A DNA stretch of 64,000 nt, from assembly GCF_004302915.1 (NCBI RefSeq), contig NZ_QQBI01000007.1, positions 1 through 64,000 on the forward strand, read 5' to 3'. Below, one piece after another: positions 17,926 through 25,243 of this stretch (within the stretch, counting starts at the first letter, position 1; every line of letters starts with the position of its first letter). The position numbers and the translations under genes are program-made. Source of the DNA: Komagataeibacter xylinus. GTDB lineage: Bacteria > Pseudomonadota > Alphaproteobacteria > Acetobacterales > Acetobacteraceae. The notes under the pieces were generated by a model that did no database searches, had not been told where the DNA came from, and saw only the letters and a list, made by a program, of their open reading frames with translations.

Positions 17926-17976
17926 CCGCAGGATAGGAACGATTTGTGTATTATCGCGCTACGTATTATAATACAC
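17926..17976 (-). other. Candidate oriT: IncP-like nic plus inverted repeat
   Basis: On the minus strand CCTATCCTGC (17928-17937) equals the ten central bases of the IncP (RK2) nic region as known from the literature. Eight bases 5' of it is an inverted repeat, GTGTATTAT-N13-ATAATACAC (17946-17976). RK2 has the same order, with the TraJ-bound repeat 5' of nic at a similar spacing. Alternatively the repeat is only the operator of the XRE gene and the nic match is chance. Confidence 0.42.
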
Positions 17977-17994
17977 GGAGCGTCAAATGCCTTC

Positions 17995-18023
17995 TCACGT
18001 GATGCGCTATGGGCATCACGTGA
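17995..18023. promoter_or_regulatory. Perfect 11-bp inverted repeat
   Basis: TCACGTGATGC (17995-18005) is repeated inverted at 18013-18023 with a seven-base loop. There is no T tract, so it is not a terminator. It lies between the XRE gene and the excision-activator genes and may be an operator or part of an extended oriT. Confidence 0.5.
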
Positions 18024-18196
18024 TGTCGCGGAAACCGAAGTTTCCGGCTCGTCTGGCGTGAATTGCCCCTCAATATCGAAACTACCCGAACCTTGCCGGA
18101 TATATTTGGGATCACCTCCCTGAGTCTTCGGGACTACCCGTTTCGGTTCCGCACCGGATACTGGGTCGAATCCATGACATATCGGGGGAGGGGGAC

Positions 18197-18403
18197 GTGC
18201 CGACAATCCGGCCGTGGGATGCCGCACCCCTTCGTCGCGCCTACGCCGGGCTCGACCCTGCCGGTCTCGCCCAGGAATGGCTGCGACACAATCCGGCCTA
18301 CCGGCGCGATCATGCAGCAACCATGACGACGGGCAAGGTTGACGCCGAGGCATGGCGTGCCTTCGCCCGTCGCTGGGGGTTACGTTTTCCCTGTCGATCC
18401 TGA
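18197..18403 (+). CDS. DUF6499 N-terminal part of FseA-like excision activator
   Basis: A GTG-started, 68-codon frame following GGGGGAGGGGG. Its sequence (LRRAYAGLDPAGLAQEWLRRNP-like, ending WRAFARRWGLRFP) is the N-terminal domain normally joined to DUF2285. It runs out of frame after WGLRFP, but a +1 shift at 18386-18389 continues into VDPDLPAWLAP of the DUF2285 frame, giving a 261-residue product. In ICEMlSymR7A two such frames are fused by programmed +1 frameshifting to make FseA, the activator of the excisionase gene rdfS. The same explanation fits here; a frameshift mutation or sequencing error is the alternative. Confidence 0.75.
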   Translation: MPTIRPWDAAPLRRAYAGLDPAGLAQEWLRHNPAYRRDHAATMTTGKVDAEAWRAFARRWGLRFPCRS

Positions 18404-18983
18404 TCTCCCCGCCTGGCTTGCCCCCGCCTTCTGGGATCCGGACAGCGCGCCGGAGGTTGCCATGCGTGGCGATGGGGGTGACATCCTGTCCCGTCTCACG
18501 CCATACGCGCGGGCACGACATGATGGTCCCGATGGCATCCATCTCGTGCTGGACAGTGCGGCGGGTCCGCTGCGCATCGTCATAGTCGTCGATCGGCAGC
18601 CCGATGCGTCAGGAACCTGGTTCGTCATCGATGACGGGCACCTCCCGACCCGTCTGGCCTGCGTGGCACGCTTCGGCCGCCTGCTTGCCGGACAGGCGCC
18701 CGGTCTTCTGCCCTCCAGCTTGCGCCTGAGTCCCCAGCAGAAACTGCGCCAGATCCGCATGCTCTGCATCGCCGAAGGCCGGCGCACGGGGGTGACAGCG
18801 CGCCGGATCGCAGCCGGCATATACGGCGAGCGTATCCTGCAACTGTCCCGCAATGAATGGCGTGCCAGTTCTTGGCACCGCGCCTTTTACCGCGATCTTG
18901 GCGGTGCCGAATTCTATCTGAACGGCGGCCACATCGCCCTCCTTCAGGGGCTGAAGCAGGGGGGTGACATTTTGGCAGCCTGA
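18339..18983 (+). CDS. DUF2285 C-terminal part of FseA-like excision activator
   Basis: This frame overlaps the previous one by 65 bases in the +1 frame. From the slip site it encodes about 197 residues: VDPDLPAWLAPAFWD, a beta-rich middle, and the C-terminal DUF2285 domain with LRQIRMLCIAEGRRTGVTARRIAAGIYG and LRNEWRASSWHRAFYRDL-like helix-turn-helix elements (last 80 residues). Residues before GGYVFP read as out-of-frame translation of the upstream gene, so an independent start at 18339 is unlikely. DUF2285 proteins activate excision genes in ICEMlSym-type elements, and the next gene here is excisionase-like. Confidence 0.8.
   Translation: MTPRHGVPSPVAGGYVFPVDPDLPAWLAPAFWDPDSAPEVAMRGDGGDILSRLTPYARARHDGPDGIHLVLDSAAGPLRIVIVVDRQPDASGTWFVIDDGHLPTRLACVARFGRLLAGQAPGLLPSSLRLSPQQKLRQIRMLCIAEGRRTGVTARRIAAGIYGERILQLSRNEWRASSWHRAFYRDLGGAEFYLNGGHIALLQGLKQGGDILAA
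18386..18392 (+). promoter_or_regulatory. Candidate +1 ribosomal frameshift site
   Basis: Zero-frame codons are CGT TTT CCC TGT. A Phe tRNA on TTT (18386-18388) can slip forward onto TTC (18387-18389), a better match to its GAA anticodon, after which CCT GTC GAT follows. This restores the conserved RFP-VDPDLP junction. The zero frame ends five codons after TTT (TGA at 18401-18403). Confidence 0.6.
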
Positions 18984-19080
18984 ACTTTGTCATCCCTCCC
19001 CAAGTCTCATTCTCCGGCAGCGTCCTCCCATGAGCCGCGACATTCCGCACGCGGCCCGATCCATCGGGAGGAAAGACCCC

Positions 19081-19380
19081 ATGCGTGTCCAGCCGACACT
19101 GCCACCGCGCTATCTGCGCACCCCGGACGCGGCCAATTTCGTTGGCCTGTCCATCCGCACCCTCGAAAAACACCGGAGTTGCGGCACCGGTCCGCTCTAC
19201 CGCCAGCTTGGTGGCCGGATTGTCTATGCCGTGGAAGACCTCTGCGCCTGGGCCGACCTGAACGTCAGGCTCTCCACCGGAGACGGTGGCGGTATCCCGA
19301 TGCCGTCCGATCCCCGAGCTTACATCATCCGCTTGCAGGCCAGGGCTCGCAAAGCCCAGCAGCGGAGTGCCGGACAATGA
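19081..19380 (+). CDS. Excisionase-like wHTH protein (RdfS/AlpA-like)
   Basis: A 99-residue protein whose first 60 residues form a MerR/AlpA-type winged helix-turn-helix: YLRTPDAANFVGLSIRTLEKHR, then GPLYRQLGGRIVYAVEDLCAWAD. This is the fold of recombination directionality factors such as RdfS, which helps the integrase excise the element. Its position, downstream of the DUF2285 activator and overlapping repA (ATGA), matches the rdfS-traF-rlxS region of ICEMlSymR7A. A generic helix-turn-helix regulator is the alternative. Start chosen at 19081 after GGGAGGAAAG. Confidence 0.75.
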   Translation: MRVQPTLPPRYLRTPDAANFVGLSIRTLEKHRSCGTGPLYRQLGGRIVYAVEDLCAWADLNVRLSTGDGGGIPMPSDPRAYIIRLQARARKAQQRSAGQ

Positions 19381-20450
19381 TGCCGGCCGCCGATAGCTGG
19401 CGTCAGCCCGACCGCCGCTTCGTGGTCACGGGGGCGGCAAGGCCCCGCGACGTCCGCGATCTAATGGGCCGCCCGTTCTTCCCGTTGGGGAAAACGCCGC
19501 GTGTCATCCCCGTCGATTACGAGGCGCGGCATGCCAGTGTGACGGTATCGGCACCGGACGGATCGGGCATGGCCACGATCTGGGATGCGGACGTGCTGCT
19601 GTGGCTGACCGGACAGATCGTCGATGCCCTGAACCACGACCTGTGGGTATCGCGCCATGTGCGCTTCACGCCTTGGCGTCTGTTCCAGGATCTGGGCTGG
19701 GCGACGGGGGCGAACGAGTATCGGCGCCTGCACGGCGCGCTCGGGCGTCTGGCGGCCACGACCGTCGCTACCAACATCCGTAATGGCGCGGACTGGCGGG
19801 AGAAGCCGTTTACCTGGATCAGTGACGTCCGGATTTCCCGTGAGGATGGGGTGGCCCTGACGCTGGCGGACTGGCTGATGGAGGCCGCCTGTGACCGTTC
19901 CCGCGTCCTGAGCGTCGACCCTGCCTATTTCCGTCTTGGCGGGGGATTGGAGCGGTGGCTTTACCGTCTGGCCCGACGCCATGCCGGGCGACAGAAGGAG
20001 GGATGGTGCTTCGATCTGGCGGACCTGCATGCGCGCTCGGGCAGCCTGACCCGGCGTCGTGACTTCACCGCGAAAATCCGTGCCATCGTCATCCGTCAGA
20101 CGGTTCCAGGTTACACGTTTCGCGTCATTTCTGGCGGAAAACTGGGAGTTTTATGCGCCGCTCCAACGAGTCAATCCACCGGGATTGTGGATAACGATGT
20201 GAAACCTGTCGTCGGACCGGCGGCGCATCATATCGTGGGACCGTTGGCGGATTCATCGTCGGACCATTGGCGAAAAACGGCGCAACCCATTGGTTTTGAA
20301 GGCGGAATCGGCCTCTTAACTTATATAACTTATATAATAACTTATTATGTAGGGGATTCCGATCTTTTCGCTCCCCTTCCGGCAGCCCGGTCGGAGCATG
20401 GAAAAAAGGCTCGGGAAGCGGTCGCGGATCGCATGGTCGGTGTCCCATGA
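19377..20450 (+). CDS. RepA-like replication initiator
   Basis: The 357-residue protein belongs to the replication initiator A family: ARHASVTVSAPDGSGMATIWDADVLLWL (about 50-78), FTPWRLFQDLGWATGANEYRRLHGALGRL (about 101-129) and a second winged helix with WCFDLADLHARSGS. It overlaps the stop of the wHTH gene by four bases. Its last 90 codons are unlike the family and contain a DnaA box, three iterons and an AT-rich array, so coding and origin functions overlap. An initiator on an integrating element would allow transient replication; on a plasmid it would be the main initiator. Confidence 0.85.
   Translation: MMPAADSWRQPDRRFVVTGAARPRDVRDLMGRPFFPLGKTPRVIPVDYEARHASVTVSAPDGSGMATIWDADVLLWLTGQIVDALNHDLWVSRHVRFTPWRLFQDLGWATGANEYRRLHGALGRLAATTVATNIRNGADWREKPFTWISDVRISREDGVALTLADWLMEAACDRSRVLSVDPAYFRLGGGLERWLYRLARRHAGRQKEGWCFDLADLHARSGSLTRRRDFTAKIRAIVIRQTVPGYTFRVISGGKLGVLCAAPTSQSTGIVDNDVKPVVGPAAHHIVGPLADSSSDHWRKTAQPIGFEGGIGLLTYITYIITYYVGDSDLFAPLPAARSEHGKKAREAVADRMVGVP
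20186..20350. other. Candidate iteron-type oriV inside the end of repA
   Basis: A perfect DnaA box (TTATCCACA on the minus strand, 20186-20194) is followed by three direct repeats of a 17-base core, TCGTSGGACCRKYGGCG (20209-20225, 20233-20249, 20256-20272), then an AT-rich stretch at 20314-20348 with three copies of TAACTTATW (20317, 20326, 20338). DnaA box, iterons and AT-rich unwinding region in this order is the textbook iteron origin. The AT-rich part stands out sharply from the GC-rich surroundings. Confidence 0.65.
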
Positions 20451-20935
20451 CCGACTGTTCTTTCCGGCCACGGAGCGATGTGCTCACCACGGTCGAACTG
20501 ACCTGGATCGAGAAGCGCATCGAGCACTGGGTCCGGTTCGGTCATCCCATAGAGGATCGCATTCTCGACCGTCGGCGCAGGCTGATGAGCTTCACGCCGG
20601 ACAGCGTGTTCGCTTTCATCCGCTGGGCCGCGAACGATTTCGGCACTGTGGTGTCCTGCATCGACATCGTGCGCGCCGTCGGGGCGCAGGAAGCGTGCCA
20701 GACCGTGCCCTTTGTTCGTCCCGGCGGCGAGAGCCTGCTGCGCCAGAGCGGCTGGCCCAAGGTGCGCCGGGTGCTGGAAGCGATCGATGGCGTGGAGGCG
20801 CTGGGGATTGATCCTGCCGCCGCCTGTCCCGATCACTGGCGCCATCTGCATCATCGGCTCACGGCGGCGCAGGAGCCGCGTCCCTACACGTCAGAGCGCC
20901 ATGAGGCATGGCTGCGCAGGAGGGCCATGTCATGA
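20447..20935 (+). CDS. DUF2840 protein
   Basis: A 162-residue protein of the DUF2840 family, with LTWIEKRIEHWVRFGHPIEDRILDRRRR near the N-terminus, then FAFIRWAANDFGTVVSCIDIVRA and the ending RPYTSERHEAWLRRR. It overlaps the repA stop by four bases and the traF start by four bases, so the block is one operon. DUF2840 genes consistently precede traF in alphaproteobacterial conjugative elements; the role is unknown. Confidence 0.9.
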   Translation: MTDCSFRPRSDVLTTVELTWIEKRIEHWVRFGHPIEDRILDRRRRLMSFTPDSVFAFIRWAANDFGTVVSCIDIVRAVGAQEACQTVPFVRPGGESLLRQSGWPKVRRVLEAIDGVEALGIDPAAACPDHWRHLHHRLTAAQEPRPYTSERHEAWLRRRAMS

Positions 20936-21561
20936 CCCGGCGCGGCTGGTTCTTCGCCACGTATTTCGCCGTGCTCGGGGTGGGCGCTTCGCTGGCGTTT
21001 CATCCCGCGCCGCGCTGGGTCTGGAACGAGACAGCCAGCGTTCCGGTCGGGCTGTATCGCATCCAGCCCACCACCCCGGTCCATGTCGGCGACATTGTCG
21101 CAATCCGCCTGCCGGAGCACGAGGCGACGCTGCTGGCGACGCGCGGCTACCTGCCGTTCGGTGTGCCGCTGCTCAAGCCTGTGGCGGCTCTCGCGGGGCA
21201 GAGTGTCTGCCGGAATGGCCCGCACATCACCATCGACGGGAAAGCCGCCGGCGAGGCGAAATCCGTCGACCATCGAGGCCGCAAGCTGCCCGTCTGGCAG
21301 GGGTGTCAGCATCTCGGGCCAGGACAGGTCTTCGTCATGAACGTCGCCGTGCCGACCAGTCTGGACGGGCGGTATTTCGATGTCCTGCCGATGGACACCG
21401 TCATCGGACGCGCCGTGCCGGTGCATGTTCGCATGGGCGAGGCGGAGCCAGCGCCGCCGCATTTCGATCCCTTCCCAGAACTGGATGATCCCGTGCGGAA
21501 GGGGCCGCTCCTGGGACGGCCGATGATGCCCGCGAAAGAGAGCGAACCGCCCATTCAATGA
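20932..21561 (+). CDS. traF: TraF-type S26 signal peptidase
   Basis: A 209-residue inner-membrane serine protease with one N-terminal membrane segment (residues 6-24), the catalytic Ser36 in ASVPVGLYRI and the general-base Lys82 in PLLKPVAALAGQ. In IncP-like transfer systems TraF processes and cyclises the pilin TrbC. The pilin gene is about 19 kb away at 40336, with cargo between. The start at 20932 overlaps the DUF2840 stop; an upstream in-frame ATG at 20908 is less likely. Confidence 0.9.
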   Translation: MTRRGWFFATYFAVLGVGASLAFHPAPRWVWNETASVPVGLYRIQPTTPVHVGDIVAIRLPEHEATLLATRGYLPFGVPLLKPVAALAGQSVCRNGPHITIDGKAAGEAKSVDHRGRKLPVWQGCQHLGPGQVFVMNVAVPTSLDGRYFDVLPMDTVIGRAVPVHVRMGEAEPAPPHFDPFPELDDPVRKGPLLGRPMMPAKESEPPIQ

Positions 21562-21619
21562 TGGTCATCCATCCCCTGAATTCTCTGTCGTTCCCACTCT
21601 GTCGGAAAGGATTTTTCTC

Positions 21620-21961
21620 ATGAGCCAGATCGGATTTTTTACCCGAACCGCCGATGGTTTCGCCGGACGGGTGCGCACCCTGTCGCTGGATGCCGAACTG
21701 ACCTTCGTGCCAGCGGAAAACAATGGCGCGGAACATGCGCCGGATTATCGCATCCATCTGGGCGACGGGGATACTGGCCCCGAGTTGGGCGCGGGATGGA
21801 AACGCACCGGGGAACGTGCCGGCGAGTATGTTTCCGTGCTCCTGGACGATCCCACTTTCATGCAGCCAATCCGCGCCACGCTGTTCCAGGCCGGGCGGGG
21901 CGGGCGCGAGTGGCAACTGGTCTGGAACCGGCCTGTGAAACGCCCAGGAGGCAGGGAATGA
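21620..21961 (+). CDS. DUF736 protein, copy 2
   Basis: A 113-residue DUF736 protein (MSQIGFFTRTADGFAGRVRT, then APDYRIHLGD and WQLVWNRP). It is clearly diverged from copy 1 at 16842 but keeps the same fold pattern. It overlaps the start of the lytic transglycosylase gene by four bases and follows a good ribosome binding site (GGAAAGGA), so it belongs to the traF-relaxase operon. Role unknown. Confidence 0.9.
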   Translation: MSQIGFFTRTADGFAGRVRTLSLDAELTFVPAENNGAEHAPDYRIHLGDGDTGPELGAGWKRTGERAGEYVSVLLDDPTFMQPIRATLFQAGRGGREWQLVWNRPVKRPGGRE

Positions 21962-22641
21962 GACGCCGGTTTTTCATGTCCGCTGGCGTGCTCGCCGTGC
22001 TCGCGCTGCCGCTCTTGCCCGTTACTGTCCACGCGCAGGATTGGGACGATCTCGTGCGAAAGGCGGCAGAGCAAAACGCGATCCCGGCGACGTGGGTGCG
22101 GGCCGTCCTCCATGCCGAAAGTGCCGGCGACCCGCACGCAGTTTCCGGCGCCGGTGCGATGGGTCTGATGCAGCTCATGCCGGGCACCTGGCGGGACGTC
22201 CGCCGCGCCCTCAATCTCGGCGCCGATCCTTTCGATCCGCATGACAACATCGCGGCCGGGGCAGCCTATCTGCGATGGCTGCACGACCGCTATGGCGATG
22301 CGGGTTTCCTCGCCGCCTACAATGCCGGTCCGGCCCGTTACGACGAGCATCTGGCGACCGGCCGGCCTTTGCCTGGCGAAACGGTGTCCTATGTCGCGTC
22401 TGTCGCTCGGCTGATCGATGACCCATCGTCCAGCGTGAATTTTTCCATCGCTCCGACGCATAACTGGACCTCCGCTTCGCTCTTCATTTCCGGCAGCGAA
22501 AGCGCGTTTCCATCGTCATCTCAAGGCATTTTTTTAAGCCGATCCGGGTCGGCGATTTTTACTTCGCCCACGCTCTTCGCTGGTCATGTCCGTAACGCGC
22601 CGGGAGTGGGCTCGACGCATGGGGCGGAGCAAGGGAAGTGA
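21958..22641 (+). CDS. Lytic transglycosylase (SLT domain)
   Basis: A 227-residue secreted muramidase. A signal peptide (residues 1-26, ending VHA) precedes an SLT domain with catalytic Glu54 in HAESAGDPHAVSGAGAMGLMQLMPGTW and the AAYNAGPARYD motif. It opens the peptidoglycan locally so that the type IV secretion channel can be built. The last 75 residues are unlike the family and low in complexity, as if the original C-terminus were replaced. The start overlaps the DUF736 stop. Confidence 0.9.
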   Translation: MRRRFFMSAGVLAVLALPLLPVTVHAQDWDDLVRKAAEQNAIPATWVRAVLHAESAGDPHAVSGAGAMGLMQLMPGTWRDVRRALNLGADPFDPHDNIAAGAAYLRWLHDRYGDAGFLAAYNAGPARYDEHLATGRPLPGETVSYVASVARLIDDPSSSVNFSIAPTHNWTSASLFISGSESAFPSSSQGIFLSRSGSAIFTSPTLFAGHVRNAPGVGSTHGAEQGK

Positions 22642-22745
22642 ATCACGAAAACCCCGGAAAAGGACGGAAAAAGGGAGGGCTGGATAAAAGGCCGCACATC
22701 GCGGCTCGGTCGGGGGGCGGTTTTCCGGGGTTTTTGAGGTCTTGC

Positions 22746-22776
22746 CGCGAGGTGCGTGGATTTCCCGCACCTCGCG
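22746..22776. repeat. 11-bp inverted repeat before relaxase gene
   Basis: CGCGAGGTGCG (22746-22756) is repeated inverted at 22766-22776 with a nine-base loop, 58 bases before the relaxase start. It may be an operator for relaxase expression or a relaxase recognition hairpin. No IncP-like nic core is next to it. Confidence 0.5.
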
Positions 22777-22833
22777 TCAAGGTGTCATCTCTTTGATCCG
22801 GCGCGATATTCCGCGCGGTGCAGGGCATTTTTC

Positions 22834-24573
22834 ATGAACAGAGATGAAGAATTCCGGGTTCGACCGGGGCGCATCCGCTCCACCCGCGCCCGGCAGGCGC
22901 GGCCTTTCGTGACGCAGGTGCTGGCGTCCGTGCAGCGGGCCGGTGGCAGGGTCTCCCGCGCGGGAAAAATCAGTGCCGGGCGTCGCTCCACCTTCGGGCG
23001 CGGGCGGGCCGCTGCCCATGCTGCCAATCGCCTGCTGACCAGCCGTTCGCGGGGTGTCGTGATCAAGGCTCGCGTCGTGCGACACGCGCCGCGTGCCACG
23101 CCACTGGCGGCACACCTCCGTTACCTGCGTCGAGAGGGCGTGACGCGGGACGGAGAGGACGCACGCCTGTTCGGCAAGGACAGCGATAACATCCGCGCCT
23201 CGGATTTCGCGGAACGATGTGATGGGGACCGCCACCATTTCCGCTTCATCGTCTCCCCCGAGGATGCGCCGGAGATGTCGGACCTGCGCGCCTTCGCGCG
23301 GGATCTGATGGGGCAGATGGAGGCCGACGTCGGCACGAAACTCGACTGGGTCGCCGTCGATCACTGGAACACCGCGCATCCCCATCTACACGTCATCGTC
23401 CGGGGCGTCGCGGAGGACGGTTCCGACCTCGTGATCGCGCGCGATTATATCCGCGAAGGCATGCGTGCCCGTGCCCAGGATCTGGTGACGTTGGAACTCG
23501 GGCCGCGCACCGATCACGACATCCACCAGGCGGTCGAGCGGCAGGTGAACGCCGACCGCTGGACCCAGCTCGACCGTCAGCTTCAGAAGGACGCGGGAGA
23601 GGATGGCGTCATCGATCTCGGGCGCGCGCCGGGCGCAACGCCGGATGCCTTCGCCACCGTGAAGCTGGGTCGTCTGCGCCGTCTGGAGACGATGAGGCTG
23701 GCGCACCAGGTCGGACCGGATCGCTGGCGGATGGACGAGAGCGCGGAGGCGACGCTGCGGGAGATCAGCGAGCGCAACGACATCATCAAGCGCATCCACC
23801 GGGGGTTGACGGAGCAGAAGATCGACCGCGCCGCATCATCCTGGGTGCTGGCGGGGGGGGACACCACCGATCCCGTCATCGGTCGGCTGGTTGATCGCGG
23901 CCTCGACGATGAGCTGCGCGGCACGGCCTATGTGGTGATCGACGGGATTGACGGACGCACCCACCATGTCCGCCTGCCAAACCTCGAAGCCGCTGGTGAC
24001 GGGTCAGTCGGTTCCATCGTGGAACTGCGACATTTTGCCGACAAACAGGGACGTGACCGTGTCGAGCTGGCCGTGCGCTCGGACGTCACGCTGGAGAGGC
24101 AGGTGACGGCGGAGGGCGCGACCTGGCTCGACCGGCAGGCCATCACGCGGGAGCCTCTTGCGCTGGCGTCCACCGGGTTCGGCGCGGAAGTGAAAGAAGC
24201 GATGAAAAAGCGGACAGATCATCTGGTGGAGCAGGGGCTGGCCAACCGCGACGGCGAGAGCATCCGTTATGCCAGGAACATGATCGCTACGCTGCGCGAG
24301 CGGGAGTTGGACGCGCTGGGCCGGAGCCTTGCCGGGAAGTCAGGGATGCCGTTCCGGCGGAGCGGCGAGGGTGATCCCGTTACCGGCACCTACCGTCAGC
24401 GTTTCAACCTGGCGTCGGGCCGGTTCGTGATGATCGACGACGGACTGGGCTTCGAGCTGGTGCCGTGGTCGTCGTCGCTGGAAAAACAGCGCGGGCAGGG
24501 GGTATCGGGTATCATGCGCGGCGATGGGGGAATTGACTGGTCGTTCGCCCGAAAACGGGGGCTGGGTCTATGA
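22834..24573 (+). CDS. VirD2-like relaxase (DUF3363)
   Basis: A 579-residue MOB relaxase. After a basic N-terminal tail come the motif I region HLRYLRREG with the candidate catalytic Tyr97, and the metal-binding histidines of DHWNTAHPHLHVIVRG (His182, His184, His186). The C-terminal half is the DUF3363 domain. It nicks the transferred strand at oriT and leads it through the secretion channel. This is the RlxS type of ICEMlSym-like elements. The ATG at 22834 is followed by the typical Arg-rich start. GC content falls sharply after this gene, where cargo begins. Confidence 0.9.
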   Translation: MNRDEEFRVRPGRIRSTRARQARPFVTQVLASVQRAGGRVSRAGKISAGRRSTFGRGRAAAHAANRLLTSRSRGVVIKARVVRHAPRATPLAAHLRYLRREGVTRDGEDARLFGKDSDNIRASDFAERCDGDRHHFRFIVSPEDAPEMSDLRAFARDLMGQMEADVGTKLDWVAVDHWNTAHPHLHVIVRGVAEDGSDLVIARDYIREGMRARAQDLVTLELGPRTDHDIHQAVERQVNADRWTQLDRQLQKDAGEDGVIDLGRAPGATPDAFATVKLGRLRRLETMRLAHQVGPDRWRMDESAEATLREISERNDIIKRIHRGLTEQKIDRAASSWVLAGGDTTDPVIGRLVDRGLDDELRGTAYVVIDGIDGRTHHVRLPNLEAAGDGSVGSIVELRHFADKQGRDRVELAVRSDVTLERQVTAEGATWLDRQAITREPLALASTGFGAEVKEAMKKRTDHLVEQGLANRDGESIRYARNMIATLRERELDALGRSLAGKSGMPFRRSGEGDPVTGTYRQRFNLASGRFVMIDDGLGFELVPWSSSLEKQRGQGVSGIMRGDGGIDWSFARKRGLGL

Positions 24574-24771
24574 CCGGGAAGGGGGGGGCAGCAGAATGTC
24601 TGCTTCAGAACTGGCCTGATCATAAACTGCCACCATGGGAGCACGTATAGTCCTTGAATTTTCGATGAGGATTTTTCAGATTCTGACACGTGAGGATGAG
24701 GCCGTATAATTATTTCGGGTAATCTTCCCATCAAATGCAGAATCGACTAGCTGCGAAAAAAGTCACGAGAA

Positions 24772-25170
24772 CTAATTATCAAACGGAGAAAGTGCTTCAA
24801 TAATTCGGCATTCTGAAATATTACCTCCCCGGCATGATTTTATTATCGTAGAAAGTTCATGACGCAATGCCTTGAGATCCGCAATTTTGTGCTCAATCTC
24901 TGCCATATGGTCACGAGCAATTCTATCAACTGTCTTACAATCCTGGGTTCCCTGATCCGCTAGGGATAATAGAACTCTTACCTGATCTAATGAAAAACCC
25001 AGATCACGGGATCGACGAATAAAAGACAGTCTCGCGAGCGCCGCATCATCATAAACGCGATAATTGCCATCGGTCCGCTGTGGCGGAGCCAGCAGTCCGA
25101 TCCGTTCATAATAGCGGATCGTCTCGACTTTGGTATTCGTTGCCTTTCCCAAGGCGCCAATCGATCGCAT
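24772..25170 (-). CDS. MerR-family metal-responsive regulator (CadR/PbrR type)
   Basis: A 132-residue MerR protein: helix-turn-helix GALGKATNTKVETIRYYERIGLL, a dimerisation helix, and metal ligands Cys78, Cys113 and Cys121, the three-cysteine arrangement of Cd/Pb/Zn sensors such as CadR and PbrR. It should twist the divergent promoter when metal is bound and switch on the CDF exporter, possibly also the RND genes behind it. The ATG at 25170 is chosen because the domain starts there; the frame is open further upstream into the divergent gene. Confidence 0.88.
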   Translation of the reverse strand: MRSIGALGKATNTKVETIRYYERIGLLAPPQRTDGNYRVYDDAALARLSFIRRSRDLGFSLDQVRVLLSLADQGTQDCKTVDRIARDHMAEIEHKIADLKALRHELSTIIKSCRGGNISECRIIEALSPFDN

Positions 25171-25180
25171 TCCCTGCCTC

Positions 25181-25213
25181 TTGACCCTGTAGTTGCTACA
25201 GGGAGCATACATT
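25181..25213 (+). promoter_or_regulatory. MerR-type promoter/operator
   Basis: A TTGACC -35 box (25181-25186) overlaps a palindrome CCCTGTAG-TTG-CTACAGGG (25185-25203). A -10-like CATACA or TACATT follows after a 19- to 21-base spacer, longer than the normal 17, as is usual for MerR-activated promoters. Confidence 0.75.
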
Positions 25214-25243
25214 AAAACAGATGATTCGTCAGGGAGGCGCTGG

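Noticed and set aside
18831-18840. Second nic-like TATCCTGC match inside the DUF2285 gene
   Set aside because: It lies in conserved coding sequence and has no adjacent inverted repeat; an 8-base match is expected by chance about twice in this window.
18197-18983. Calling the DUF6499/DUF2285 pair a simple pseudogene
   Set aside because: Both parts are well preserved on each side of a good slip site and a precedent for programmed shifting exists, so a functional fused product is more likely.
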